This document shows positions 36,004 to 43,541 of a stretch of 64,000 bases of DNA, piece by piece (the first letter of the stretch is position 1; each line of letters opens with the position of its first letter). This stretch comes from Campylobacter sp. MIT 12-8780 (GTDB lineage: Bacteria > Campylobacterota > Campylobacteria > Campylobacterales > Campylobacteraceae), in NCBI RefSeq assembly GCF_006864535.1, contig NZ_QHLL01000007.1, forward strand, positions 62,001 to 126,000, given 5' to 3'. Position numbers and translations under genes: made by a program. A model generated the notes under the pieces. The model did no database searches and was not told the DNA's origin. It saw nothing but the letters and a program-made list of their open reading frames with translations.

Positions 36004-37553
36004 AATCCCTCCTTAACTTGCAAACTTAGTATATCATAATTTGGATTATAAAACTTGCTTTGCACTTTAAAATACCCAAGCAAAGTGCTAAAAATATAAT
36101 CATGCGAAAGTTCGTAGTTGCTATGTGCCTTTGCTGTTTGCATAAGCGTTGTATCGTTTGAGTAAAAGATGAGTGGAATTTCTGTTTGCTCAAGTGGCGC
36201 AAAAGCATACGGCATGGCGTGCAGATAAATTCCATTCTCACCTAAGCTTTCTCCATGATCTGAAACATAGATCAGCGAGCTTTCTTGATCTTCTTTTTGA
36301 AGTAAAGTTATGATCTTAGAAAGCAAAAAGTCTGTGTAAAGCAAGGTATTATCATAAGTGTTGATAATAGCCTCACTACTGCACTCTTGAAGCTCATTTG
36401 TATCACAAGTTGGCTCAAAACGTCTAAACTCGCTTGGATAACGTTTATAATAAGTTGGTCCATGTGAGCCTTGCAAATGAAGCACGATGATCTCATACTC
36501 ATCTTCACTGAAAAGTTCTTTTTTAAAACCCTCAAGCAAAGCCCCATCAAATTCAGCGTCAAGGTATTTTGAATGAGCTATTCTTTTGCAAATTCCTTGA
36601 CAACCTCCTGAATTATTGCCTAAAATACTTACTTTTACCCCTACTTTTTGCAAGATATCAAGGGCATTTTCTTGAAATTCAGAGCTTGAATACTCCTTTC
36701 GCGTTGAAACTGAAAACATACAAGGCACACTCACAGCTGTAGAAGTGCCACAAGAGCTTACCTCAGTAAAATACACTGCCCCTAAATTTGAAGTATAAGC
36801 GGTGGTGTCGTTGATATGATCTTTGTTTTTAAAGCGGAAATTTGCTGCTCTTGCTGTTTCGCCGATGACAAAAACGAGTAGTTTTCTTTTTATATTTTCA
36901 CTGAGTTTGGCATCTTGGGAGATGATTTTAAGTTCAGGCTTTTTCACGACTTTTTGTTTGACATATCGCACGAAAGAATAAATTTGAAAAACAGGGGCAT
37001 TATATACTCTTGTTTGATTGTAGTTGCGGAAAAATGGGATAAGAGTTTTACTTTGCGGTAAAAAACAAGCAAGCACGATAATTAAAGCGATGAAAATGCT
37101 GGTGAATTTAATCGCTATATGTCTAAGCCCCCCCCCCCAGCGAATTTTACACTTTAAGATCAACAAACTTGGCACAAGCCCTAAAAACACGGTCCAAAAT
37201 AAAAAAGTAAAATTAAAAAGCTCTTTAAGCTCTCTTTGATCGGTATTAAGAGCATTTTGTATCATATCTTTATCAATAACAACCCCATAAAAGTGCATAA
37301 AATAAGCACTCACGCAAGTTACGAGTACAAAAACAATCGCAAAAAACTGCGTTAAAAAAGGCAAAAATAATAAACCAAAAATCATCACCAAAAGTGAAAA
37401 ATAAATCAGCACAAAAGAAATTTTAAGCCACAAGCTCGCATCTTCATCTAAATTCGAATAAATAAAATCAAAAAGATGAAAATTCATCAAAGTGATGAAA
37501 AGAGCATTCAGCAAAACAAAGTTTAACCAAGAAATTTCAAAACGTTTCATCAA
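36000..37553 (-). CDS. eptC: Phosphoethanolamine transferase EptC, with poly-G tract
   Basis: 517 aa. Five N-terminal TM helices, then a periplasmic alkaline-phosphatase-fold catalytic domain: VIGETARAANFRFKNK (Thr nucleophile ~231), LHLQGSHGPTYYKRYP, YVSDHGESLGENGIYLHAMPY (metal ligands). In C. jejuni EptC modifies lipid A, the flagellar rod protein FlgG and N-glycans with phosphoethanolamine. An 11-G tract encodes WGGG at residues 139-142 between TM segments; this copy is in frame (ON). Changes of plus or minus one base stop within about six codons. This suggests phase variation of phosphoethanolamine decoration. Confidence 0.92.
   Translation of the reverse strand: MMKRFEISWLNFVLLNALFITLMNFHLFDFIYSNLDEDASLWLKISFVLIYFSLLVMIFGLLFLPFLTQFFAIVFVLVTCVSAYFMHFYGVVIDKDMIQNALNTDQRELKELFNFTFLFWTVFLGLVPSLLILKCKIRWGGGLRHIAIKFTSIFIALIIVLACFLPQSKTLIPFFRNYNQTRVYNAPVFQIYSFVRYVKQKVVKKPELKIISQDAKLSENIKRKLLVFVIGETARAANFRFKNKDHINDTTAYTSNLGAVYFTEVSSCGTSTAVSVPCMFSVSTRKEYSSSEFQENALDILQKVGVKVSILGNNSGGCQGICKRIAHSKYLDAEFDGALLEGFKKELFSEDEYEIIVLHLQGSHGPTYYKRYPSEFRRFEPTCDTNELQECSSEAIINTYDNTLLYTDFLLSKIITLLQKEDQESSLIYVSDHGESLGENGIYLHAMPYAFAPLEQTEIPLIFYSNDTTLMQTAKAHSNYELSHDYIFSTLLGYFKVQSKFYNPNYDILSLQVKEGL
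37128..37138 (-). repeat. Poly-G (G11) contingency tract in eptC
   Basis: Eleven C on plus (eleven G on coding strand). One base less gives ...GLDI followed by TAG; one base more gives A followed by TAG. All out-of-frame outcomes truncate EptC before its catalytic domain. It is the only long G/C homopolymer I find in the window. Confidence 0.9.
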
Positions 37554-37701
37554 AGCTTCCTTTAAAAAATAAAAGGCGTATTATAAGATAAAAGTGTGAA
37601 ATCAGTGTTAATCAAAAAGCAAGTTTTCAAACACCAAAATCTTGACAAAATTGTTATTAAAATATGCTATGATTAGCCTTTTTAAAATGAAAAGGTATAA
37701 G

Positions 37702-38460
37702 ATGAAACTGCTTTCTTGGAATGTCAATGGCTTGCGTGCCATTTGTGATAAAAACGCTTTAGCTTGGTTAGAAAAAGAGAGTTTTGACTTTGTAGGCTTT
37801 CAAGAGATCAAAGCCCATGAGGATAAATTCCCAAAGCAAATTTATGAGCTTGATTTTAAACATATCGCCTCAAATTCAGCCAAAAGGGCTGGGTATTCTG
37901 GGGTGATGAGCTTGTATAATTTTGAGGCACAAACAAGTAAATGCCAGTTTTGCGATGATGAGGAAGGACGCGTGCTAGAACACCGCTTTGGCAATGTGGT
38001 GCTTTTTAATATCTATTTTCCAAATGGACAAAAAGATGAAATTAGGCTTGATTTTAAGATGAAATTTTATGCGGATTTTTTAGCGTATCTTAAAGATTTG
38101 CTGGTTGAAAAAAAGGACATTATCATTTGTGGCGATGTAAATACAGCGCATAAAGAAATTGATCTAACCCACCCAAAAGCAAATGCAAAAACTTCTGGCT
38201 TTTTGCCTATAGAAAGGGCTTGGATAGATGATTTGCTTGCGCTTGGTTTTATTGATACTTTTAGGGCAGTAAATGGCGATATTAAAGAAAAATACTCATG
38301 GTGGAGCTATAGAATGAAGGCAAGAGATAGGAATGTGGGCTGGAGGATTGATTATTTTTTCATCTCAAAAAGCCTTGAAAATAAGCTTAAAAATGCCTTT
38401 ATACGAGATGATATATTTGGCTCAGATCACGCTCCTGTTGGTATAGAACTTGATATTTAA
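37702..38460 (+). CDS. xth: Exodeoxyribonuclease III
   Basis: 252 aa. AP-endonuclease/exonuclease III family: SWNVNGLRA, GFQEIKAHED, GDVNTAHKEID, and GWRIDYFFIS plus GSDHAPVGIELD. Catalytic Glu and His/Asp are present. It removes abasic sites in base excision repair. Start set at 37702 with AAAGG upstream; an upstream start 20 codons earlier gives a leader without a known function. Divergent from eptC; C. jejuni has xth here too (Cj0255c by recall). Confidence 0.94.
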   Translation: MKLLSWNVNGLRAICDKNALAWLEKESFDFVGFQEIKAHEDKFPKQIYELDFKHIASNSAKRAGYSGVMSLYNFEAQTSKCQFCDDEEGRVLEHRFGNVVLFNIYFPNGQKDEIRLDFKMKFYADFLAYLKDLLVEKKDIIICGDVNTAHKEIDLTHPKANAKTSGFLPIERAWIDDLLALGFIDTFRAVNGDIKEKYSWWSYRMKARDRNVGWRIDYFFISKSLENKLKNAFIRDDIFGSDHAPVGIELDI

Positions 38461-38543
38461 GATTGCTTTTGAGTATTTGTTGTGGCTTTTTGCTGTAATT
38501 TGTTTTGTTTAAGACTTTAAAAAGTAAGATTAAAGATGATAAC

Positions 38544-39107
38544 TTAGCTTTCTAAAAGGTGCTGTAAAAGGATTTTAGCTCCTATGCAAATCAGCACCAC
38601 ACCACCGATAAATTCAGCTTTTTCTTTAAATTTCGTGCCAAATTTTTTACCGATTTTAAGAGCAAGCGCTGAAAAGATGAAAGTAATCACGCCGATGATT
38701 AGCACCGAGCTAAAAATTTCAATATGCAAAAAAGCAAAACTCACCCCAACAGCTAAAGCATCGATACTTGTCGCCATAGCAAGCAAAAACATAGTTTGAA
38801 AGCCAAATTGATCGCTGTTTGCATCACAGCTATCTTTTTGTCTACTCTCTTTAATCATCTTTAAGCCGATCAAACTCAACAAAATAAAAGCGATCCAATG
38901 ATCATAATCATCAATGAATGAGCTTAAAGCAGAGCCTAAAAAATACCCAATCAAAGGCATTAAAGCTTGAAAACCGCCAAAATAAAGCCCTACGATCAAA
39001 AAATGCTTTATTTTAAGCTCATTTACGCTAAAACCCTTACACAAAGCTACAGCAAAGGCGTCCATTGATAAAGCACAGGCGAGAAAAACGAGGCTTAAAA
39101 TATCCAT
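38544..39107 (-). CDS. mntP: Manganese efflux pump MntP
   Basis: 187 aa with six TM segments and two repeats of the family signature: [17 protein letters not shown] and [19 protein letters not shown], each with the metal-binding Asp. Exports Mn(II). No yybP-ykoY type riboswitch is recognisable in the 5' region. It lies downstream of and convergent with xth. Confidence 0.9.
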   Translation of the reverse strand: MDILSLVFLACALSMDAFAVALCKGFSVNELKIKHFLIVGLYFGGFQALMPLIGYFLGSALSSFIDDYDHWIAFILLSLIGLKMIKESRQKDSCDANSDQFGFQTMFLLAMATSIDALAVGVSFAFLHIEIFSSVLIIGVITFIFSALALKIGKKFGTKFKEKAEFIGGVVLICIGAKILLQHLLES

Positions 39108-39272
39108 TTTGATAAAAGTTCCTTAATTATTAATTATTACAATTTTAGTCTTTAATTGTAAAACTATAACAAAAGCAAACTAAATTAAAAATTAAAAAGT
39201 TAAAAACGATAATTCAGCAATTTTTAAGTCCTTAATTGCTATAATCTCACTTTTAAATTTAAAGCTATATTT

Positions 39273-39347
39273 GGCCCATTCGTCTAGCGGTTAGGACATC
39301 GCCCTTTCACGGCGGTAACACGAGTTCGAGTCTCGTATGGGTCACCA
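39273..39347 (+). tRNA. tRNA-Glu (anticodon TTC)
   Basis: Seven-bp acceptor stem (GGCCCAT with ATGGGTC, one G-T pair), anticodon loop CTTTCAC with TTC, T-loop TTCGAGT, encoded CCA. Standard cloverleaf. Confidence 0.97.
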
Positions 39348-39465
39348 CCCTCCTTTTTTTCTATCAAACTTTTGTAAATTTAAGTGCTTTTTACTATGAT
39401 TTGTTTTATTTTTTAAGCATTCTTTGCTATAATGCAAGTTTTATTTTATCTTTAAGGTTTAAGCG

Positions 39466-39888
39466 ATGAAAAATGCCGATACTTTGTTTTTACAACTCAA
39501 AGAAAAGGTTCCAAGTGATTCATATGCAGCATTTAAGCAAAGTCTTGATGAGGCGGAAGATTCTCAGTTTGATGCTTTGTTGTTGATAAGTTATAAAAAC
39601 CCTATTTTAGCTTTGATTTTTAGCGTTATCGTTCCTGGGGTTGATCGAATTTATAAAGGCGATGTGGCTTTAGGTGTGTTTAAGCTCATCTTTGTTTGCG
39701 TCATATACGCGACTTTTAACTTTTATATCGATAAAGCAGATCAGCTTCAAACAGGAGTTTTTATCATACTTTGTGTGCTAGCAATCATCGCTTTTATCTG
39801 GGTGGTAAGTGATATTTTTTTGGTATATAAGGGCGTAAAAAAAGACAATCTAAGAAAAATTTTTGAAGTTTTACAAAGGAAACAATGA
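39466..39888 (+). CDS. TM2-domain membrane protein, copy 1
   Basis: 140 aa. N-terminal soluble ~40-residue segment (LKEKVPSDSYAAFKQSLDEAE), then a TM2 domain with VIVPGVDRIYKGDVALGVFK and two to three TM helices, ending in a basic KKDNLRKIF. This copy has GVDRIYKG rather than the GFDRFYKG seen in the others. The three consecutive paralogues share layout, suggesting tandem duplication and divergence. Biological role of TM2 proteins in bacteria is unknown. Overlaps copy 2 by 4 bp. Confidence 0.8.
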   Translation: MKNADTLFLQLKEKVPSDSYAAFKQSLDEAEDSQFDALLLISYKNPILALIFSVIVPGVDRIYKGDVALGVFKLIFVCVIYATFNFYIDKADQLQTGVFIILCVLAIIAFIWVVSDIFLVYKGVKKDNLRKIFEVLQRKQ

Positions 39889-40343
39889 TGAAAAATGCAG
39901 AACTTATACTTTTAAATATGAAAGATAAAATTCCAAATGATGCGATTTTTGCTTTTAAAGAAAGCCTTGAAAAAGCAGATGATGACAAATATCAAGCTTT
40001 GCTTCTTTTAAATCTTAAAAATCCTATCATAGGTTTGCTGCTTTCTTTATGTATGGGAATTTTTGGCATTGATCGCTTTTATAAAGGCAATATAGGTTTG
40101 GGTATCGCAAAACTTGCGGTTATTTTTGGGGCGTATTTAGGAATTTTTTCATTAGGTATTTTCACAAAGGGTGGTTCTTACTATGTTAATCCAGGAGTTG
40201 CAGATACGGTTTTAGTTGTTGTTTCTATTTTTGTTATGCTTGCTTTTATTGTGGCTCTTATTTGGTATGTTGTGGATATATTTTGCGTGTTTTTTGGTAT
40301 AAAAAAAGACAATTTGCGAAAAATTTACGCCGTTTTAGGATAA
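39885..40343 (+). CDS. TM2-domain membrane protein, copy 2
   Basis: 152 aa. Same layout as copy 1: soluble N-terminus (MKDKIPNDAIFAFKESLEKAD), NPIIGLLLSLCMGIFGIDRF, then TM helices and KKDNLRKIYAVLG at the end. TM2 motif GIDRFYKGN. The ATGATG start overlaps the upstream stop, so it is coupled to copy 1. Confidence 0.8.
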   Translation: MMKNAELILLNMKDKIPNDAIFAFKESLEKADDDKYQALLLLNLKNPIIGLLLSLCMGIFGIDRFYKGNIGLGIAKLAVIFGAYLGIFSLGIFTKGGSYYVNPGVADTVLVVVSIFVMLAFIVALIWYVVDIFCVFFGIKKDNLRKIYAVLG

Positions 40344-40355
40344 GGATTTAACACA

Positions 40356-40808
40356 ATGGATACTAAAAATTTTTTTCTTATGGATATAGTAGATAAAATC
40401 GATGGAGCAAATATACCTTTACTCAAGCAAAATATTGAAGAGCTTAGTGATGAAGAAATGCAGTCTTTAATGTGTATAAGTTTTAAAAATCCCGTTGTTG
40501 GTTTGTTATTTGGATTTTTCATGGGAATTTTTGGCTTTGATCGCTTTTATAAAGGTGATATGATTTTAGGTGTGCTCAAAATCATCTTATTTGTGCTTTG
40601 TGTTGTGTTGTTTGTCTCAGGTATTGTGATCTTAGCTACATCTAGTTTTAGGGATGAAGAACAGGCTATTACCTTGCTTGTTTGTTTAGGTTTAGCTTTT
40701 TTAGCAAGCTTGATTTGGTGGTTTGTTGATCTTTTTATGGTGTATTTTGGGATTAAAAAGGATAATTTTATAAAAATCATGGAAGCAATACATATTTTAA
40801 AATCTTAA
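40356..40808 (+). CDS. TM2-domain membrane protein, copy 3
   Basis: 150 aa. N-terminus (IVDKIDGANIPLLKQNIEEL), then NPVVGLLFGFFMGIFGFDRF with TM2 motif, and KKDNFIKIMEAIHIL at the end. Starts 13 bp after copy 2. With copies 1 and 2 it forms a compact operon immediately before the tRNA-Ser gene on the opposite strand. Confidence 0.8.
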   Translation: MDTKNFFLMDIVDKIDGANIPLLKQNIEELSDEEMQSLMCISFKNPVVGLLFGFFMGIFGFDRFYKGDMILGVLKIILFVLCVVLFVSGIVILATSSFRDEEQAITLLVCLGLAFLASLIWWFVDLFMVYFGIKKDNFIKIMEAIHILKS

Positions 40809-40818
40809 TAAAAACAAA

Positions 40819-40906
40819 TGGCAGATAGGAAGGGATTTGAACCCTCGAAAGCTTGCACTTTACACGCGTTCCAGGCGTGCTCCTTCAACCGCTCGGACAC
40901 CTATCT
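40819..40906 (-). tRNA. tRNA-Ser (anticodon GGA)
   Basis: Acceptor stem AGATAGG with CCTATCT, discriminator G and encoded CCA, long variable arm as for class II tRNA, anticodon loop CTGGAAC containing GGA. On the minus strand. Confidence 0.95.
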
Positions 40907-41002
40907 ATGTTTAAAAAAGAACTTGATTATATAAAATTCTTGTTTAAAATCAGCAAAATTTTAGCAAAATAATGTATAATTTTAACTTAGTTTTTTACTC
41001 GA

Positions 41003-41079
41003 GTCAGGGTAGCTCAGCTGGTTAGAGCGCTGGTCTCATAAGCCGGAGGTCGGGAGTTCAAGTCTCCCCCTTGATACCA
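41003..41079 (+). tRNA. tRNA-Met (anticodon CAT), integration target
   Basis: Acceptor 5' strand GTCAGGG pairs with 3' strand CCTTGAT with two G-U pairs (positions 1:72 and 5:68). Anticodon loop CTCATAA has CAT. T-arm GGGAG-TTCAAGT-CTCCC, discriminator A and CCA encoded. The anticodon stem lacks three consecutive G-C pairs beside the loop, so it is elongator rather than initiator. The integrase of the mobile element begins about 235 bp downstream, consistent with attachment at the tRNA 3' end. The wobble pairs suggest the 3' end was supplied by the element. Confidence 0.93.
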
Positions 41080-41090
41080 TTTATACATAA

Positions 41091-41120
41091 AACCAATACA
41101 AACCAATACAAACCAAGTAA
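41091..41120. repeat. Iterated 10-bp direct repeats near att site
   Basis: AACCAATACA twice in tandem (41091-41110), then AACCAAGTAA (41111-41120); a further CAACCAAACT lies at 41131. Repeats immediately inside the attachment site resemble integrase arm-type sites. Confidence 0.6.
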
Positions 41121-41217
41121 AATTTTAAATCAACCAAACTCCCATAGAATAGAACTTTAAAAGTATTTAAAGCTTATATAAAGTATAACTTGGATAAAAT
41201 CCCAAGCAAAGAAAAAA

Positions 41218-41267
41218 TTACTAACTTTTCTACTAACTTTTGAAGTTAGTTTGATAAAAGTTAGTAG
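41218..41267. repeat. Direct/inverted CTAACTTTT repeats before the integrase
   Basis: TTACTAACTTTT at 41218-41229 is repeated as CTACTAACTTTT (41230-41241), whose perfect 12-bp inverse AAAAGTTAGTAG occurs at 41256-41267. Placed upstream of int, these may be integrase/excisionase arm sites or an operator for int. Confidence 0.6.
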
Positions 41268-41314
41268 AAATATTTATTAAACAATTATTTTATAGATGTT
41301 TGAGGGGGTATTGC

Positions 41315-42514
41315 TTGCTAAGTGATAAAGAGATAAAGGCTTTAGAACCAAAGCTTGATAAAAAATATTTAGTGGCTGATTTTGAAAAGTTATTTGTTCT
41401 TGTATATCCAAGTGGCAAAAAATCTTTTGTATTTGATTACAAAGACCCAAAAACAAGAAAACTTAAACGCATAACATTAGGAACATACCCTAAAATGTCT
41501 TTAAAGGAAGCAAGAGAGGAAAGAACTAAAATTCAATATAATCTGCTTACTCGCAATTCTATCAATGAAAAATCTTCTATAAAAGAAAATTTCAAAGAAC
41601 TTTGTGAAAAATACTTTATCCAAAAAAACGATGTTTCGCCAAAAACCTTGCAAACTCTTAAATCTAGGATTTATATCCATTGTAAAGATATATTAGATTA
41701 TCAAATTGATAAAATCAACAAAAACGAAATTTTAGATATTTTTGAAAGGTTAAAAATTACAAAAAAAGCTTCTGTTGCTAAAAAATTATTCAATGATCTA
41801 AATAATATCTTTATCTATGCTATAAATAAAGATTTAATAGAAAATAATCCTATATCTAGCATCGTCAAGAAAAATATCATCTATAAAGCTCCTGTAAGGC
41901 ATTTTGCAACTATTGTGGAAGTAGATAAAGTGAAACAACTTATAGGGGATATTTTAGATACTGAAGCGAATATAAGCACTAAGGTTGCTACCCTACTTTC
42001 TTTATTTACCGCTCAAAGAAGTTTTAGTATAAGAAGTGCAACTTGGAGCGATATAGACTTGGATAAAGGTATTTGGGAAATACCTGCTGAAAAGATGAAA
42101 ATGAAGAAAAAACACTTGGTCCATCTTAGCCCTCCTTGTCTTAAAATACTGAAATGGTATAGACAAGTAAGTTTCAATGACAAGCTTTTTGCTTCTTTAC
42201 ATAATAAAAATGAAATTATGAGTGATAATACCATTCGTATGATGTTTAGGCGTATGGGATATAGCAATGAAGATTTTACACCTCACGGCTTTCGTTCTAT
42301 GTTTAGCACGCTTTGCCACGAACATAGAAATGAACATAATTTAAGCAGCGATATTATAGAACTTTGTCTTGCTCACGCTGATAAAAATTCAGTTAGAGCA
42401 AGCTATAATTTCGCCTCAAATTTGGAAGAAAGAAAAAAACTCTTTGAATGGTGGGGAGGGTTTTTATGCAAGCTTGATCCAAGGCTTAAAGAATTTGGAT
42501 TAGAATTTGTATAA
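41315..42514 (+). CDS. int: Tyrosine-recombinase integrase (P4-like)
   Basis: About 399 aa. N-terminal DUF4102-type arm-binding region (SGKKSFVFDYKDPKTRK, ITLGTYPKMSLKEAREE), core-binding domain, then the catalytic domain with the first Arg in LFTAQRSFSIRSATWSDID, the HGFR box (TPHGFRSMFST, His-x-x-Arg) and the LAHA...SYNFA segment containing the nucleophilic Tyr. Starts probably at TTG 41315 with GAGGGGG about 7 bp upstream; a TTG at 41300 is also in frame. It catalyses integration/excision at tRNA-Met. Full-length, so the element may still be mobile. Confidence 0.93.
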   Translation: MLSDKEIKALEPKLDKKYLVADFEKLFVLVYPSGKKSFVFDYKDPKTRKLKRITLGTYPKMSLKEAREERTKIQYNLLTRNSINEKSSIKENFKELCEKYFIQKNDVSPKTLQTLKSRIYIHCKDILDYQIDKINKNEILDIFERLKITKKASVAKKLFNDLNNIFIYAINKDLIENNPISSIVKKNIIYKAPVRHFATIVEVDKVKQLIGDILDTEANISTKVATLLSLFTAQRSFSIRSATWSDIDLDKGIWEIPAEKMKMKKKHLVHLSPPCLKILKWYRQVSFNDKLFASLHNKNEIMSDNTIRMMFRRMGYSNEDFTPHGFRSMFSTLCHEHRNEHNLSSDIIELCLAHADKNSVRASYNFASNLEERKKLFEWWGGFLCKLDPRLKEFGLEFV

Positions 42515-42558
42515 TATCGTTTTATTATTTAAATTACAGAATACTTTATAAATAGGCT

Positions 42559-42831
42559 TTACCATTTAAGCTTTTTATCAAAACCAAGTTCATCAATGAG
42601 CCTATTTCTAAAAGGTATTAAGTCTTTCATAAGCTTATCCATAGCTATGCTATGGCTTACTAGCACAAGCTTTACCTTGTCTCCAAAAAATTCAGCTGTA
42701 TATATGTTTTTGGTGTTTTTATTCATAAAGACATCATCTACATTTGCATAAGGTGTATATTCTTTGGCAAATATTTCATTGCTTACTGTAAATACTTTTC
42801 CTTGTATATCTATAACTTCATCGTGTTTCAT
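42559..42831 (-). CDS. Hypothetical ICE protein
   Basis: 90 aa (start 42831, AAAAGGATATATA upstream). It reads KHDEVIDIQGKVFTVSNEIF then AEFFGDKVKLVLVSHSIAMD. Soluble, no family recognised. An N-terminally longer reading is possible but lacks a ribosome site. It lies on the minus strand beside the WGR-like gene, possibly in the same leftward unit. Confidence 0.55.
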   Translation of the reverse strand: MKHDEVIDIQGKVFTVSNEIFAKEYTPYANVDDVFMNKNTKNIYTAEFFGDKVKLVLVSHSIAMDKLMKDLIPFRNRLIDELGFDKKLKW

Positions 42832-42893
42832 TATATATCCTTTTTTAAATATGTTAAATGTAAGATATAAACAATATCTCAAAAATAGATATA

Positions 42894-43118
42894 TTATTTA
42901 TATCCTTTTTTTGCTTTGTTTTTCAGCATTTTATCATAAAAAGCTTGGGCTTGTTCTAATTCATCGAAATAATCTATTTTTAGTCCTGTATGCGATTTGT
43001 AATTAACATTGCCATATTTCCTTTCTACTAAAAAAGTGTTGAATAGGGTTTGTTCCATACTCATTTGATAATACCTTGTATTACCTTTATCAGTGGCTCT
43101 AAAGATAGTGGTTTGCAT
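42894..43118 (-). CDS. WGR-like small protein
   Basis: About 74 aa. It fits the WGR nucleic-acid-binding pattern: TRYYQMSMEQT (strand like KFYeiql), LVERKYGNVN (in place of WGRIG), FDELEQAQAFYDKM and NKAKKGYK (the typical KxKKGY end). WGR domains occur alone or in poly(ADP-ribose) and DNA-repair proteins. The core Trp-Gly-Arg is Lys-Tyr-Gly here, so it is a divergent member. Start at ATG 43118 with AAAGG 7 bp upstream. Confidence 0.65.
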   Translation of the reverse strand: MQTTIFRATDKGNTRYYQMSMEQTLFNTFLVERKYGNVNYKSHTGLKIDYFDELEQAQAFYDKMLKNKAKKGYK

Positions 43119-43120
43119 CT

Positions 43121-43303
43121 TCAAGCCTTTGGATTTTTAAGAGTTTCTTCTATTTCTTTGATGTTATATAAAGGGCTTTTAGTGCTTTTATGAATACGAT
43201 ATTCCTTAATATAACCCTGTTTAACCCAGTTAATAATGGTTGCACAACTTACTTGCAGAATTTTAGCAGCTTCATCTCTTCTGCAATATATTCTTTCACT
43301 CAT
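43121..43303 (-). CDS. Small HTH/excisionase-like protein
   Basis: 60 aa, MerR/excisionase-type winged HTH: RRDEAAKILQVSCATIINWV then GYIKEYRIHKSTKSPLYNIKEIEE. Size and fold fit a recombination directionality factor (Xis) or small regulator. It overlaps the upstream HTH gene by 8 bp, with AGGAG before the ATG. Confidence 0.8.
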   Translation of the reverse strand: MSERIYCRRDEAAKILQVSCATIINWVKQGYIKEYRIHKSTKSPLYNIKEIEETLKNPKA

Positions 43304-43532
43304 TGTTTTCTCCTATAACTTTTCCTTGCAAACAATCATTTTGAAGTTTAATAATTTCATCTTCTTCTATGTAAATAGCCCTGCCAAATCGTGAAGCTTT
43401 TATAGCTTTTGTTTTAACCCATCTATTAATAGTAGGATAACTTACACCAAAAAATTCAGCACTTTCTTTAATGCTGTAATAACGCTTTTTTATATTTTTG
43501 CCATCTTTTACGAGTATAAGAAACTCTTTCAT
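43296..43532 (-). CDS. Second small HTH/excisionase-like protein
   Basis: 78 aa. SIKESAEFFGVSYPTINRWV followed by KASRFGRAIYIEEDEI, the excisionase/MerR-like pattern. Strong ribosome site (AAGGAGGAATA). Together with the 60-aa gene it may form a regulatory pair for excision or transfer. Either could be the RDF. Confidence 0.8.
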   Translation of the reverse strand: MKEFLILVKDGKNIKKRYYSIKESAEFFGVSYPTINRWVKTKAIKASRFGRAIYIEEDEIIKLQNDCLQGKVIGENNE

Positions 43533-43541
43533 TATTCCTCC

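Noticed and set aside
39108-39272. yybP-ykoY manganese riboswitch before mntP
   Set aside because: The region upstream of mntP is short and AT-rich and shows no recognisable conserved loop.
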